In this document: positions 1 to 10,775 of the stretch, in pieces
Numbering within the stretch: position 1 is the stretch's first letter
How the letters are laid out: each line of letters begins with the position of its first letter
From: Aradus depressus
Taxonomy: Eukaryota > Arthropoda > Insecta > Hemiptera > Aradidae
NCBI GenBank assembly: GCA_963662175.1
Contig: OY759227.1
Span: 6,294,501 to 6,358,500, forward strand
Direction: 5' to 3'
DNA: 64,000 nucleotides
Notes under the pieces: model-generated
Told to the model about the DNA's origin: nothing
Databases searched by the model: none
The model's input: the letters and a program-made list of their open reading frames with translations, nothing else
Made by a program: the position numbers and the translations under genes

Positions 1-503
1 TCGTAGATGAGATGCTCGATGGAGACGATATTATTGGATTCAAGACCGCATGGACACGGAAGTACCTTCTTTGAACTAACCCGAGGACAAGACACTATCG
101 AACATCATGTTGGATGAGAACCATTCCAAATTTCTCCATTAACACTAAATAAATACCAATATGCCTAAACTCAATTTTAAATTATAAATGTATCTAACCC
201 GTATGATAAAAGAAAGTGAATTCGTGATAGAGGACAATAAGTGATAGTTTTTTAGTATAATCCATGAAACTCGGAACTCATATTTTTAATGTTCATTTTT
301 ATGTAAAATTTTTAAATGTTAATCGTTATGAAAAATTATAGTAATTCGCTTCTAACTGTTTTTTTGTTTATCATCACCACACTATTAGAAAAAACTATAT
401 TGACCCTGAGATAAGAGAAATTAGTGCAATTAGATTAAATTATTTTAAAATTACTCAAGTAATTTTATTGGTGTTCATCCCAAGCTATATTAGCAACGTT
501 ACA
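1..503 (+). repeat. LTR-like sequence, right end at 503
   Basis: The stretch of about 230-503 recurs in the opposite orientation at 20747-20884 and 23117 to about 23400. At 23117 the same end, AACGTTACA, is followed by a primer-binding-site-like TGGCGACC, so 503 should be the 3' end of an LTR. No primer site follows here, which suggests a 3' LTR whose element lies left of the window. Its left boundary could not be fixed. Bases 1-120 may be the end of the internal region. Confidence 0.45.
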
Positions 504-648
504 ATATATACATCATCTGTTCTATTATCGCACATCCCTCCTCTTCGGAAAAAAAAAAATAAAATAATTAAAAGAAAAATACAATAAGAGCAACACAATA
601 CAATAAGAACAAGAATTGAAAACCGAAGCACTTCTAACAATTTGAAGA

Positions 649-1059
649 CTACTTGGATACGAATTTCCTGTTCCGCTCATAAATTGATCCATCTTCGTCT
701 TGAAGTTGGTAGGATCGGGGCCGGTCGCACTCCCCCACCACTCTTCCTCTGGTCCACTGCGAGCCCGTAGTTTTCTGGAAGCTCACCTTGTCGCCTTTTT
801 TCAGTGGCGGCAGTACTTTTGTGCCCCTATCAAAGTAGTTCTTTTGAGTTCTCTGCCGAGACATTAGGGCTTCCTTTACCTCTCTGGAAGGATACACTCG
901 TGGCATTAAAGCTCCCTGGTCTCCTATCGGGATGATCCCCCTCAGCCTTCTACTCATGAGAAGTTCCGCTGGGTGTTCCTGATCTGACATAACGACATTA
1001 GGTATCCCATGACGTGAGAAAATTCCTTTGAGATGATTCATAATAGCCTCACATGTCAA
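649..1059 (-). pseudogene. Gypsy integrase C-terminal fragment, core deleted
   Basis: The reading frame begins in the integrase core around a GIP..V.SD motif, which holds the second catalytic Asp. It then jumps straight to the post-core segment (AELLMSRRLRG) and the C-terminal KGDKV....W and RSYQLQDEDG regions typical of Gypsy integrases. The stretch that should hold the catalytic Glu is missing, so an internal deletion has removed part of the active site. A family member would insert retroviral-like cDNA into host DNA; this one cannot. It is the 3'-most coding piece, about 110 bp before the polypurine tract. Confidence 0.7.
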
Positions 1060-1185
1060 GCTTCATAGTGTTACCAATTCGACGTACTTGAAGTAGTAGT
1101 CAGCCACCAGCAGGTAATTTATATTACTAAAATTGAAAATATCCATGGCAACTCTCTCTCAAGGTCGAGTCTGCACTGGGTGACT

Positions 1186-1746
1186 TCACAGGGCCTCCCA
1201 CTGGTTAGAATTCTGATTTCTTCTGCAGACATCACAGTTTCGACCCATATTTTCGATGTCATTATTCATCCCAGGCCAAAATAGAAACTCTCGAGCCCTT
1301 AGTTTATACTTTTCTATTCCCAGATGACCATAGTGTACTTTTTCTAGCAAGATCTTTCTGAGTTCTTTGGGAATGACTACCTGCCTGCCACGAAACAACA
1401 GACCATATGTTTCGTGCAGCTCATCTCTATACTGCCAATACATTCTTGCGCACTCCTCTATTCCGTTCTTATTCTCAGGCCAGCCTTCGGACAGGTACCT
1501 CGTTATTGTCCTCATTTCCCTGTCTCCCATACATCCTTTGACGAATTCTTGCTTCAAAGAATCAACTATGGGCAGCTGATCCCTCAATAGGCAGACTTGT
1601 GCCTCGATCTCCTCATCAACATCTCTTAAGGCTTCATCTTTTTTTGTTCCTCTCTGAGGAGATCGAGACAATCTATCAGGAATGAACATTTCTTTCCTTG
1701 ACTTATATCGTACCTCAAATTCATATTTTTGTAGTTGAATCAACAT
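1186..1746 (-). pseudogene. Gypsy RNase H end plus integrase zinc finger
   Basis: The N-terminal part reads as the RNase H-connection segment (LQKYEFEVRY then DRLSR), which follows RNase H in Gypsy polyproteins. After a linker, residues about 140-180 carry an HHCC zinc finger (H.GH.G, FWPGM, then C..C), the integrase N-terminal domain. The frame then stops. It continues the element of 504-2620 and lies between its RNase H and integrase-core pieces. Without a complete neighbouring frame it is not a functional gene. Confidence 0.75.
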
Positions 1747-1940
1747 TCGCTGCAGACGAGGAGGGCATGATCCATATTTTTCTGGCAGATGAATTTCAGA
1801 GGTTTATGCTCTGATTCGACAGATACATGTCGTCCGTATGTATACTGATGACATTTTTCAAGGCCAAATACTACAGCATATAGTTCTTTCTCTATATTGG
1901 CGTAAGAACGTCCCGAAACATCGTTGGGGGATAAAGACAC
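1740..1940 (-). pseudogene. Gypsy RNase H fragment
   Basis: The 66-residue frame contains SYANIEKELYAVVFGLEK, HQYTYGR and HKPL, a characteristic stretch of Gypsy RNase H. The flanking RNase H catalytic residues lie outside this frame. It overlaps the next frame by a few bases, so a frameshift at about 1740 separates them. A second RNase H start lies upstream at 2420-2620. Confidence 0.65.
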
Positions 1941-2365
1941 TTCCGAAGAGTTTTCGTTGAAAAATAGTTACCTATCTTAATTTTTATTAAATTGAAAAAT
2001 GTGTCTACTTATTATGAACATATCTTGTATTATTATTTTTTTATTATTTTTTATTTTTATTTTTTTTTTTTATATACTCATATATTTTTAAGTATTTATT
2101 TGTACAGTTTTTATTAATTTAATTTTACTTTTTTAAATGTTTTTTTGTTACTACTAATCATAGATGTGTTAGACTCAAGTAGTTATAAATCTAATTTATA
2201 AACTATCATAATGTATAAATTCATTTGACGTATCCTATTACCATGTATAGGTTTAACGGAAATAAATTATTATTATCTCCTTTGCGTATCAGTTTTTTTT
2301 TTTTCCCCCCTTTTTTTTCTTTTTTGGCCTTGGCAGACACCACACTAGCCATTGCTAAAACACTG
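1941..2365. other. AT-rich stretch with no recognised gene
   Basis: This is A/T-rich DNA with a T-rich tract at about 2030-2075 and a T/C tract at 2290-2325. No coding motif, LTR edge or transposon terminus was recognised. It separates two RNase H pieces and may be an unrecognised insertion. Confidence 0.4.
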
Positions 2366-2419
2366 CTAAAACTTCACTATAAAAGATAATTCTGCCAAAG
2401 ACGGGATACTGGAGGGAGG

Positions 2420-2620
2420 AGCCCAGACAGAGGGGCCAAGCAAGCGGCCCCAGCCGAGCTGGGGGACAGCCGGAGTTAAACTTCTGGACGCAAAAGCTAC
2501 AGGATGTCCATCCGCATCAGAACTGCTCCAACTCCATAGGACGATGCATCTACTGATAACGTTAAAGGTCTGGACACGTCGTAATATTTTCATATGCCTT
2601 CTCTATACAATTCTTAATTA
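2420..2620 (-). pseudogene. Gypsy RNase H N-terminal fragment, frameshifted
   Basis: One minus-strand frame reads YYDVSRPLTLSVDASS..GVGAVLM, which contains the first catalytic Asp of Gypsy RNase H. A second frame continues with DGHPVAFASRSLTPA. Together they are the first third of RNase H with one frameshift at about 2510. Below about 2450 the similarity stops and the sequence is of unknown origin. It may belong to the same element as 504-1940. Confidence 0.6.
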
Positions 2621-2668
2621 TAGGGCTTCTAGCAAAAAAGATTTATCTGGGGATGTGATCCGTCATGA

Positions 2669-3582
2669 TTAATGTATAATGTTGGCTTCTCTCAATTCTT
2701 CCAAAATGGATGCAATTTCATTTGAATGAGGTCCTCCTCCTGCATCCTCACTTTCGATTAACAAGGCCAGACGCTCACATAATTCATTCGGGTCATCCCA
2801 CAGCTCATATATAGGTCTACTGTGAGTCATCCCCCTGTGCCAGAAAATTGTGATTGTTTAGACTGACGTGTTTGATAGTGTCTAGCGGCGGCGGCGGTGG
2901 GGGCGGCACCTGGAAAGAGTTTTGAGATAATATTTTTATATTTAGAACCTCTGTTGCCACTCAGACCCTTCACTTCACTAAACTGCCGTTTATGAGCATT
3001 TGAAGCCATCAGCAGTTCCTTATATTTTGCTAAATCTTTATTCGTGTAAGTCCTCGGTTCTTTTAAAAACAAAAGTTGATAGAGCCCTGGCGTCCCCTCA
3101 TAAAATTCTTCGTTGATTGTTAAATCATTATGGTCCACCTGTACGCTAGTATCACCCAATGTTAAACCACCACTAGGGAGAAAGCGAAGTCCATAGCGAT
3201 CGTCCAAGTCTCTTGTTTGGCCACTCAGAAACTTTTTTATATATGGACGCAAATAAGGTCCAATGTTGCTATGTTCTAATAACTGGTCGACTTTTTCCTT
3301 ACCAGCCGATGTTTGCGACAAACTTTGTGCCTCTTCTACAGGTGTAAGGGGTGAGATTGAACTTTCAAATACTTCTTCGAAACGTTGCTCAATCTCTTCG
3401 TCATCAGGAGTAGCAGTGAATGTCGGAGTGTAAAGCTGAGTTTTTCTTTTCCCAAACGTTCCATTTGTTGGTGTAATGGTGGTGGGTAAAAGTGTTTCCT
3501 CTGCATATACTGCTAATTTCTCTGATTTCGGTGCAATCGAGGAGGGGAGATAATTCTGCTTCGCGCTCTTAATTTCGGCCAT
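2669..3582 (-). pseudogene. Conserved Polinton-associated protein (DUF8207-like), frameshifted
   Basis: The main frame (2827-3582, 251 aa) has a low-complexity N-terminus, then a conserved core with YGLRFLPSGG, TLGDT, EGTPGLYQLLF and a YTNKDL..YKELL..SNAHKR segment. This core recurs in proteins encoded next to Polinton/adintovirus genes. After the stop at 2827, another frame continues with WDDPNEL and EIASILEELREA down to 2669, the expected C-terminus, so a single frameshift near the G-run at about 2830 breaks the gene. Its function is unknown. It lies beside the packaging ATPase on the same strand, as is usual for these viruses. Confidence 0.65.
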
Positions 3583-3701
3583 TGACGGGGAAACTTTATC
3601 TCTTTTCAGAGTTTCACTTAATTTTTGAAGAGGTTTAGTAACAGGTTCGAATGTTGAACCCTTGAACGTTTCATTTTAAACTGAGGAGGGAAGCGCCTAC
3701 A

Positions 3702-4420
3702 TTACATTAATATAAATGTGTCGAAACCCTTCCGGTACCTCCCCCTGTCCACCTCCCGGGTTTTATCAAGGACAAAGAACCCATATGGGTCATCGTCCCA
3801 ACATACAGCACACATTTTTTCAAACAAATCAAATGTAAGATCGCCCGAGCTAACGTGATATTGATAAATATGTTTCAAATTTAGCAAATTTTGACGAAAA
3901 AGTATTAAAAAGTTCGCATTGTCTCTAATTAAATGTTTGGGTATGAAATGTGTACATATATTTGCCCAATATAAATAGGGTATATAGACTTATGCCGTCC
4001 CATGCTAAAATATTTTCTTATTATATTGTTGTTATCAAGGCTGACGTCATCAAATACAAAGACCGACTCAGGTTTTGCATCTTCCAATTGTAACATAGTT
4101 CCGAGTCATCGAACGTGTAATATCCAATTTCAGGAATCGTGTCCATAAACTTTTTCAAAAAAGTGTATTTCCTCTGTGATAAAGATCGAGAGTAAATGTA
4201 AACATTTTCAAAACGAAGACCATTTTTATTGAGGAAAAGGCTAATGACCAAATTGGTTTCCCCGATCCACTAGCTCCGCAAACAATTATCAGGGGCCTTG
4301 GTGGTAACAGACTCGTCATGGATTCCATATTTTCATCGCTGGGAAGAAGATTAACAACTTTCAGTTGTAAAGGCTGAGACTCCAAATGCATCTCGGCAAA
4401 TGAAACCTCTTGGGCAGAAC
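3702..4420 (-). pseudogene. FtsK/HerA-type (A32-like) packaging ATPase, multiple frameshifts
   Basis: Three frames carry successive parts of one ATPase. The first, starting near a Met at 4391, contains LIIVCGASGSGK, a Walker A P-loop, at about 4260-4290. The next frame (4021-4251) continues with the segment after the P-loop. The last (3702-3887) carries the C-terminal region with YQYHVSSGDLTFDLF and DPYGFFVLD. At least two frameshifts, one right after the P-loop Lys, and degraded sequence at 3888-4020 destroy it. In the virus family this enzyme drives DNA into capsids. Helitron copy 1 lies just upstream of its 5' end. Confidence 0.75.
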
Positions 4421-4476
4421 CAGCTATATATATATATATAGCTGGTTCTACTAGTATATATATATATATATATATA
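4416..4476. repeat. 34-bp palindrome and TA microsatellite
   Basis: Bases 4416-4449 form a perfect inverted repeat (AGAACCAGC, a TA run, GCTGGTTCT). A further TA run follows up to 4476, where Helitron copy 1 begins. The TA-rich site fits the A/T insertion preference of Helitrons. Confidence 0.7.
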
Positions 4477-5159
4477 CTAGCTGACCCGGCCACGCGTTGC
4501 TGTGGCTAACGTTTTTGTCATATTACATTGTTGTAAACTATTTAAGAGGAACGGTAGGAGAACATCAGACATGGGCACCACCATGCTTTTTTACATAGAT
4601 GCCATTTGTAAAAAAACATGGCGACCTTCATGACTGATTTTCTACTACCGTTACCCCTTATTACAATGAAATTACTATTTACGAAGACGGAAACGTTAAA
4701 GCTGGTATACAAATTTACTGGTTTGGGATTTGAAGGGGAAGGACTTTGAACACAATTGATCAAAATTTTCGTACAGTTGATGTAAAGCAAAAATCAATAC
4801 AAAAGAATTAAATTTAAAATTTATTATTATTTTTATTCAAGTTTGTAACAAATGAGTATATTACAAAGTTTTTAGTAAATAACATGTAACACTTAAACTT
4901 ATAAATGAGGTAGGTAGGGTGGATAGTTTAAAATCTTCTAACAATAATATTTATTATTTTGAATTATAAATACTTTTAATTTCAATTTAATTTAGCACTA
5001 ATCGGTGCACAATATTTTTGGTTAACCGGTCTTTAGCTAACACAAATAGGTTCGACGGTTTTCCTACCCGTGAACATGCAACATATAGCTGCCCATGAGA
5101 AATACATGGATTTTCCAAATCTAAACCACAAATGGACATTGTTTGGCCTTGAGACTTAT

Positions 5160-7073
5160 TTATAGGAAAGCAAAAGCTAAACGAATTGGAAACTGTAACC
5201 TTCTGAAGGGTATGGTAGAATCCGACGGTATCATTGGAATACGTGGCAACAGGACCACTTTCCCTTTAAACTTTCCAGTTAAAATGGTTGCTTCAAGAAT
5301 ATTTCCGGTGATCTTTTTGATGACCAAACGCGTACCGTTGCATAATTGAGGTGGATTCAAATTACGCAGGAGAATAATAGGTGAACCAATCTTTAATCGA
5401 AGATTATGTGGTGGCATTCCAGGTATATCTAGTGAATTTAAAAATTCAATTGGAAAATTTACACTATCATTTTCATTAACAAACAGTATCGATTGATTTA
5501 AAAGACATCGGATCGCCTGGTAACAACTGTTGTATCTGGAAGTTAATTTCGTCAACATCATCATTTTTGGCTGCCAAAATAGCCCGATGACTGAGCCAGT
5601 TATGATTTAAGTAATTACTCTGTATATCCGGAAAAATACTCTGAATCAATTCATTTTTTCCCTGAAGAACAGTGCAGAAATTGTCTGGCAGTTTAATACA
5701 TTGCGTATTTGGTTGCAGTTCTATTTTACCGTTCCCAATATCTAGTAATTGTTCGGAAAATATTTGTGCTGATGGATCATTTTGCAATCGTACGCGCATG
5801 TTTATGGTCAATCGAAGTGTTTCAACACTTCGCCATAAGAATGATTGTTTCAAACATGCATTAATCTCATCCGCGAAAGTAGAGCGAGGTATAACTGGTA
5901 AGGTCTGGCGGAAATCACCAGACAAAAGTAAGAGAGCACCACCGAAAAGTTTATCATTGCCGTTTAAATCTTGCATAGTTCTATGCAATGCTTCGAGTGA
6001 ATATTTGTGAGCCATTGTGCACTCATCCCAAATTATAATTGAACTCTTCCGTAACACTGCAGCTATTTCACTATTATTTTTTATATTACATATTGCATTT
6101 GGTTTATTATGAATGTCCAATGGCAGCTTGAATGTTGAATGTGCCGTTCGCCCACCATCTAGCAAAGTAGCCGCAATGCCTGACGATGCAACTGCCAATG
6201 CAATTTTCTGTTGTGACCGTATTTTGGCAAGAATCAACGATATTAAAAATGTCTTACCGGTTCCACCTGGTGCGTCCAAGAAAAAAAAACGCCTTGTTTA
6301 GCAGCAACAGTCAGCATAATCCGATCATAAATAATTTTTTGTTCTGCTGTCAGTAATGGCTCGCTGTTCGCGATAATTGTTGCTAAATTACCATGGTCAT
6401 ATTGTTTTTCTCGTTGTAAATCGGTGTTGACTAAGTCGGTGGCTGGGCGATCAGGTGATGGCATACCATAATGATTAAGTGGTAAATTTGAAATTAAAAC
6501 ACATAAATCCTCGATCAACACTAACGCTTCATTATACATCTCTGGCGTATAATCTATGTTTTGGCATTGATCTGTTTGTCTAATTCGGTGCAATATGTCT
6601 TCTGTCATACAATTTTTATATTTTTCCCACAAAGTTTGTGCTTGCGATGGATAACATGTCGTCAAAATAATTGCAAACAGCTGACGAATATTATTGGGCG
6701 TTGATGTCAATGCGGCATCAGCAAGCGTTAAGTCCCAATGGTTATCGTCTTCTAACAATTGCAGTTCACGACATGCATCTTGGTATGTATTGAATACTCG
6801 ACCATTAATTGTTCGCAGAAATTCAAAAGACGTTGGTCCGGGAACATTCATCAATAACAAACGTAAATGGAAGCACTCACGTTGCTTTGGATGTACCGTG
6901 TAAAGTCGCCCCAATGTCTTAGCTTTGAATATGCCTGTGATGGAAGGATGTGGTTTTCCTTGTTTTCGTGGTTCCCATTTTTTACCGGATTTGTTCCATG
7001 TGAAATAACGTGGAACATCAGTATATATCAATGTTTTTGCGAATTGGTCAAAAATATCAGATTTTTGACACAA
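5160..7073 (-). pseudogene. Helitron helicase (PIF1-like), copy 1, frameshifted
   Basis: This is the helicase half of the RepHel protein, which unwinds DNA during rolling-circle transposition. Frame 6243-7073 is the linker and N-terminal helicase. Frame 5476-6279 has Walker A DAPGGTGKTF, Walker B IIWDECTMAH and LLSGDFRQTLPV. Frame 5160-5564 is the C-terminal part with [19 protein letters not shown]. Two frameshifts break it: one in the 9-A run at about 6281, shared with copy 2, and an extra base at about 5485 found only in copy 1. The usual C-terminal SRV..L motif after 5160 is not seen. Confidence 0.9.
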
Positions 7074-7161
7074 TGTAAAAAATTCAGTTAGTGTCGTTTT
7101 TGGAGCCTCAAGCGCTCTTTGGAGAACATTTTCTTCAGTGAAGTATACACGTTGACCGTTT

Positions 7162-8304
7162 TCAAGATGTATTGCTAGATGCTCTTTCGTGTATGGGAAA
7201 GCTAAGAATATGCCAAATAGCTTCGTTGCTGCTAATGTACCTACCCATTTGGTATCGTGCTATTTCGTCATTTTCATTTACATTCTGTACTTCAAATATA
7301 GCCAAATCACTGCCTTTATTTACATATTTACAAATGTACTTAATTGATTTTACAGAACTGCAAAGCTCAACATTGATATGAGCCTCATAAGTTTTTGAAA
7401 GTAATGGTGAGTATGGTACCACCCACTGATTATCAAGTTCAACTTGATTTGTAAAATTCGGCAGCCGCATTGTGAATAAATGGCCACCATTCTCAGTATT
7501 TCTGCGGCGATACATTGGATAACCGTCAATATCCGTGATAGTGTCATTCGTATGCGGCTTTGGGAAATTTTTCTTACATTTTCCATTTTCCATGCATGGT
7601 GACGTCATGTTGAAAGCACCGCACGACCCGTGGATCATGTGTTTGGTAACAATATCAAATAATTCTTGATCAATTGATGGGTCTGGAATTTCGGCTGAAA
7701 TTATTTGATCAATTTCTTCTGGATGGATTTCATCTTGAAGCCAAATTAAAATGTGGGCATGAGGCAAACCTCGCTTTTGCCACTCAATTGAATACAGCCA
7801 ACAACGTGTGATACCAAAAACTGAATAGTTAACAATAAAATCAATTAAGGATTTCAATTTTTGTTTAAACACACGTGCAGTTATATCATGACGATGAAAT
7901 GCTTGTTGTCCTGGTGATAGTAAAGTTTGTATCTCTTTCCAATTTGGATTACATGTGAATGTAATAAACAAATCCGGTCGGCCGTAATGACGTACGTAAG
8001 TCATCGCATCTTGTATGTATTCCTGCATGTTCCGTGAACTGCCGATGTAGCTTGAAGGTAAAATGAAAGCATTACCGATGTCATTGGGGTTTAAATTTCC
8101 TTCCATGTTTCCAACAACAGCATCTCGTAAGTGAATGTATTCTTCCGATCGTAATTTAGCCTGGTTATATCGAATAAATCGCAAGCGTTCGCTTTCAACC
8201 TTAGCATACATATCAACAATGTATTGATGGAATAGCTGACGATATCGAAGGATATAGTTGTCCTGATTTAGTCTAACCATCAATCGGTGGGCGTAGTAGT
8301 TCAT
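7162..8304 (-). pseudogene. Helitron Rep (HUH endonuclease) domain, copy 1
   Basis: The 380-residue frame is a Helitron_like_N/Rep domain. It has motif FITFTCNP (about 113-120), the HUH motif PHAH (181-184) and the two-tyrosine motif YICKY (323-327). The tyrosines cut and join single strands during rolling-circle transposition. The catalytic residues look intact. A frameshift at about 7190 separates it from the helicase part, and the same break occurs in copy 2. It begins at MNYY because the N-terminal exons of copy 2 are deleted here: the sequence jumps directly to the 5' non-coding region at 8305. Confidence 0.88.
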
Positions 8305-8557
8305 TTATACTTCTACAGTGAAATTATTCCTGCTTTTTAATTATTAGTGCTTCGTTGTTCAAAACTCTAATTAAACTATATACACGTAATTTATATACTT
8401 CAGTCTAAGTAACACGTGGCCGGCTATGCTAACACCAAAAATTGAAAAAGTAAAATTCAGTGTATTTCGTTTACTACTACTAAATAAATTTAACCTATAC
8501 TTTAGCCTCAGGAACATGTGGTGGTTATGCTATTAAATTGTAGCTTATATGAAACGT

Positions 8558-8699
8558 TTGGACGTTTGACATAGCGCCATCTATTGAATACTTACTCAAT
8601 CCAGTTGGACGTTTGACATAGCGCCATCTAAAGAATACTTACTCAATCCAGTTGGACGTTTGACATAGCGCCATCTATTGAATACTTACTCAATCCAGT
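8558..8699. repeat. Tandem repeat, three units of about 47 bp
   Basis: The unit GGACGTTTGACATAGCGCCA plus a tail occurs three times in the 5' region of Helitron copy 1. An equivalent array lies at about 58111-58249 in copy 2. Confidence 0.85.
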
Positions 8700-8975
8700 C
8701 AACAGATGTCGCCATCTGTTAAAATCGTTTGGAGCTAACAGATAATTGTGACTGTCAAATAATAGACAAATAATTTGCAATAAAATAATATTGCGATCAT
8801 AAATTGAGATGTAAGCTATCCTATCTTTCAAGTTGGATCAAACTGCACACAGTGTACAAATTTGATTAAAATCGGATAAGTAGTTTAGGAGTCCATCGCG
8901 GACAAACAACGTGACACGTAATTTATATATATTAAGATATATATAAATTTATAGATATGAGTGCCAGCATTCAGT

Positions 8976-9281
8976 ATGAAACGAAAGATAGTAGGAGGCA
9001 AAGGTCTAGTAAACACTGTGATCAATAAGCTACCATTTGAAGTTCACATCCCAGGTTATAATTTTTCCGGTCCTGGTACCCCCCTACAAGAACGCTTAGC
9101 CCGAGTTATTCAAGGAATTAATCCTCTAGACGAAGCCTGTCGTGAACACGATATATCCTATTCAAAAACTAAAGATTTATCTCAGCGACACATAGCAGAT
9201 AGATTCTGCGCAGATAAATCTTGGGCAAGAGTACAATCTAAGCAGACAAAGTGGGGAGAAAAGGCTGTGCTTGGGTTGTAA
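8976..9281 (+). pseudogene. Adintovirus phospholipase A2-like domain, frameshifted from pX region
   Basis: The frame encodes a PLA2 fold like that of parvovirus VP1: a Ca-binding-loop-like YNFSGPGT at residues about 31-38 and the catalytic signature DEAC..HD..YS, where His-Asp is the active pair. The first ATG is at 8976; the in-frame GTG at 8961 is less likely. Related viral proteins continue from this domain into a basic pX-like core region. Here the match moves to another frame at about 9255-9270, so one indel splits the fusion. In parvoviruses the domain helps virions leave endosomes; for adintoviruses this is inference. It is the first gene of the plus-strand structural cluster. Confidence 0.75.
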
Positions 9282-9730
9282 CTAACGCAATGAAAGCTAA
9301 AGTCAAAATGGGTTCGAGGCTACGCGGTGGTTCATTTGGCAAACTTATAAAAGCTGCACGAGTACGCCATCATTTACCCATTTATAAAGCCTCAGTTATT
9401 GCATTGAAAAAGGCTAAACGATATTTACAAAAATGGAAAATTACCAAGACACCAAGAGTGCTCCCATTGCCTAAAACCGGTGGAGTATTACCCTTTCTCG
9501 TACCATTATTTGCAGGTCTGTCCACTCTCGGTAGTTTAGCTGGAGGTGCGTCGGCTATAGCTAAAACCGTATCTGATGTTCAGAATGCAAGGGCAAAATT
9601 GGAAGAAATGAAGAGACATAATAGAACCATGGAAGGTCAGAAGATTGGTCAAGGATTATACGTGAGGCCATACAGAAAAGGATACGGCCTATATGTTAGA
9701 CCGTACAGAAAAATAAAAACTCAAATTTGA
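9251..9730 (+). pseudogene. Adintovirus pX-like basic core/minor capsid protein
   Basis: The frame is rich in Lys and Arg. It begins with WVVTNAMKAKVKMGSRLRGG and has a hydrophobic PFLVPLFAGLSTLGSLAGGASAI segment followed by a short coiled stretch, a pattern shared with adenovirus pX/pVI-like proteins. The C-terminus carries two near-identical copies of GLYVRPYRK. Its upstream part is the PLA2 domain in another frame. No ATG near 9251 is convincing as a native start, so I read this as the 3' half of a PLA2-pX fusion. The protease gene follows after the stop at 9728, in the same frame. Confidence 0.65.
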
Positions 9731-10084
9731 CTACCCGATAGAGCTCTTACAAATCTGGACCTGGCAAAATATGCCAAAAACCTATGTCATTACAGAGCAG
9801 TTTTCATGAGAGACGCATTACCAGAGAAACCAAAAAAATATGAATCCGGCATTGTGAACCTTAATAGAGCCAATGAACCCGGGTCACATTGGGTTTGCTA
9901 TGTCAAATGTAGAAATAAAGTCAAGTATTTCGATTCCTTTGGAAATTTACCTCCTCCTAATGAAATAATCAGATATTTTGAAGGGTGTACAATCGAATAC
10001 AATCGCGATCGATATCAGGATTGGAACACTCAGTATTGCGGACACTTGTGCATCCAATTCCTTTATAATGAGAATAAGGGGTAG
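9731..10084 (+). CDS. Adenain-like cysteine protease of adintovirus
   Basis: Related enzymes mature the viral capsid. The frame is open from 9731 but its first Met is at 9806; the stretch upstream (NLDLAKYAKNL..RAVFMRD) looks like real protease N-terminus, so the native start codon may be lost. Counting from Met 9806, the family's active-site residues are visible: His28 (GSHWV), Asp43 (YFDSFG), Gln71 and Cys78 (YCGHLC), with the Gln-to-Cys distance of 7 seen in adenain. The length of about 118 residues is short, because C-terminal residues after FLYNEN seem trimmed. It lies between the core-protein and penton genes. It may be the least damaged viral gene here. Confidence 0.8.
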   Translation, partial: LPDRALTNLDLAKYAKNLCHYRAVFMRDALPEKPKKYESGIVNLNRANEPGSHWVCYVKCRNKVKYFDSFGNLPPPNEIIRYFEGCTIEYNRDRYQDWNTQYCGHLCIQFLYNENKG

Positions 10085-10098
10085 TGCAACATGCAATC

Positions 10099-10775
10099 AT
10101 GAATTACAGCTTTATCCTTTCGGGTGCAGAGAACATTTTAAGTGCAGACATGTTTCCTGCAATAGACATATCAGATGGAGAATATTCAATTGGATTTTTA
10201 GGTTTTACCACATATAATTCAATATCTAACATTATTGAGGGGGATAATGACATGTTCTATTATGGTGAAGAAAAAATTAAAATACCAATGGGGACGTATG
10301 AGTTGGAAGCGCTCGCAGAATATTTACAAGAAGATATGACATTCAGGAGATGTTATAATCCGAGCCAATAATAATACATTAAAAACCGAATTGAGATGTA
10401 CAAAATCGGTATTTTTAATACATCGGGTAAGAAAAATTCCATTGGACCTTTATTGGGGTGGGATGATAGTATAGATGAAACAAAGCGTACCCTACATCCT
10501 GGAGATGGGCATCATACCTCACCGGAGATTGTAAAAATGGTGAAAGTCAATGCAATTGCTATTGAATGCAATATAGTTTTTGGTGCGTATCGAAATGGAA
10601 AACCAGTTCACACATTGTATGAATTTTATCCAACGGTCGAGGCAGGGTACAAAATCGTAGAGACACCATCACCCATTGTATATTTAGGAGTTAATACCAA
10701 ATCCCTTGACAACATTACATTACGAATAGTCGACCAAGACGGTCACCCAATCAACTTCAGAAACGAAACTATAAC
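10099..10775 (+). pseudogene. Penton-like minor capsid protein, frameshifted, 3' end cut by BEL
   Basis: Two frames (ATG at 10099 to 10371, and 10396 onward) match the N- and C-terminal parts of adintovirus penton-like proteins. The first includes NILSADMFPAIDI..GEYSIGFLGFTTYNSI, the second GPLLGWD and a C-terminal VYLGVNTKSLDNITLRIVDQDG. Between 10355 and 10395 the matching residues lie in a third frame, so two nearby indels disrupt it. The BEL element starts at 10776 within the last codons, and the frame runs a few codons into the LTR. Homologues form capsid vertices with a single jelly-roll. Confidence 0.75.
10771..10775. repeat. Target-site duplication ATAAC of BEL element (left)
   Basis: ATAAC immediately precedes the LTR at 10776 and recurs at 17792-17796 right after the other LTR. 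This is a 5-bp duplication, typical of LTR elements. Confidence 0.9.

Larger units (their letters stand above)
504..2620 (-). mobile_element. Degenerate Ty3/Gypsy retrotransposon
   Basis: The minus strand carries pieces of a Gypsy pol in the right order: RNase H (about 2420-2620 and 1740-1940), connection plus integrase zinc finger (1186-1746) and integrase C-terminus (649-1059). A polypurine tract, GAGGAGGGA (543-535 on the minus strand), precedes TG at 534, so the 3' LTR should begin there. After 31 bp it runs into the LTR-like sequence ending at 503, which suggests an insertion into this LTR. Several frameshifts and an integrase-core deletion make it non-functional. Confidence 0.75.
4477..8937 (-). 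mobile_element. Helitron copy 1
   Basis: Read on the minus strand, the element starts with TCTTAATATATATAAATTAC (from 8937) and ends with GGCCGGGTCAGCTAG (4477), the TC...CTAG hallmark of Helitrons. A GC-rich potential hairpin (CCAC...GTGG) lies just before the end. The flanking bases are A before TC and T after CTAG, as expected for insertion into AT without a duplication. Inside are Rep and helicase coding regions with frameshifts. It is nearly identical to 52743-58475 but lacks about 1.3 kb of 5' coding sequence present there. It is inserted between the viral ATPase and PLA2 genes. Confidence 0.9.

Noticed and set aside
8961..8975. GTG start for the PLA2-like gene
   Set aside because: A eukaryotic or viral gene is more likely to start at the in-frame ATG at 8976; the GTG has no support.
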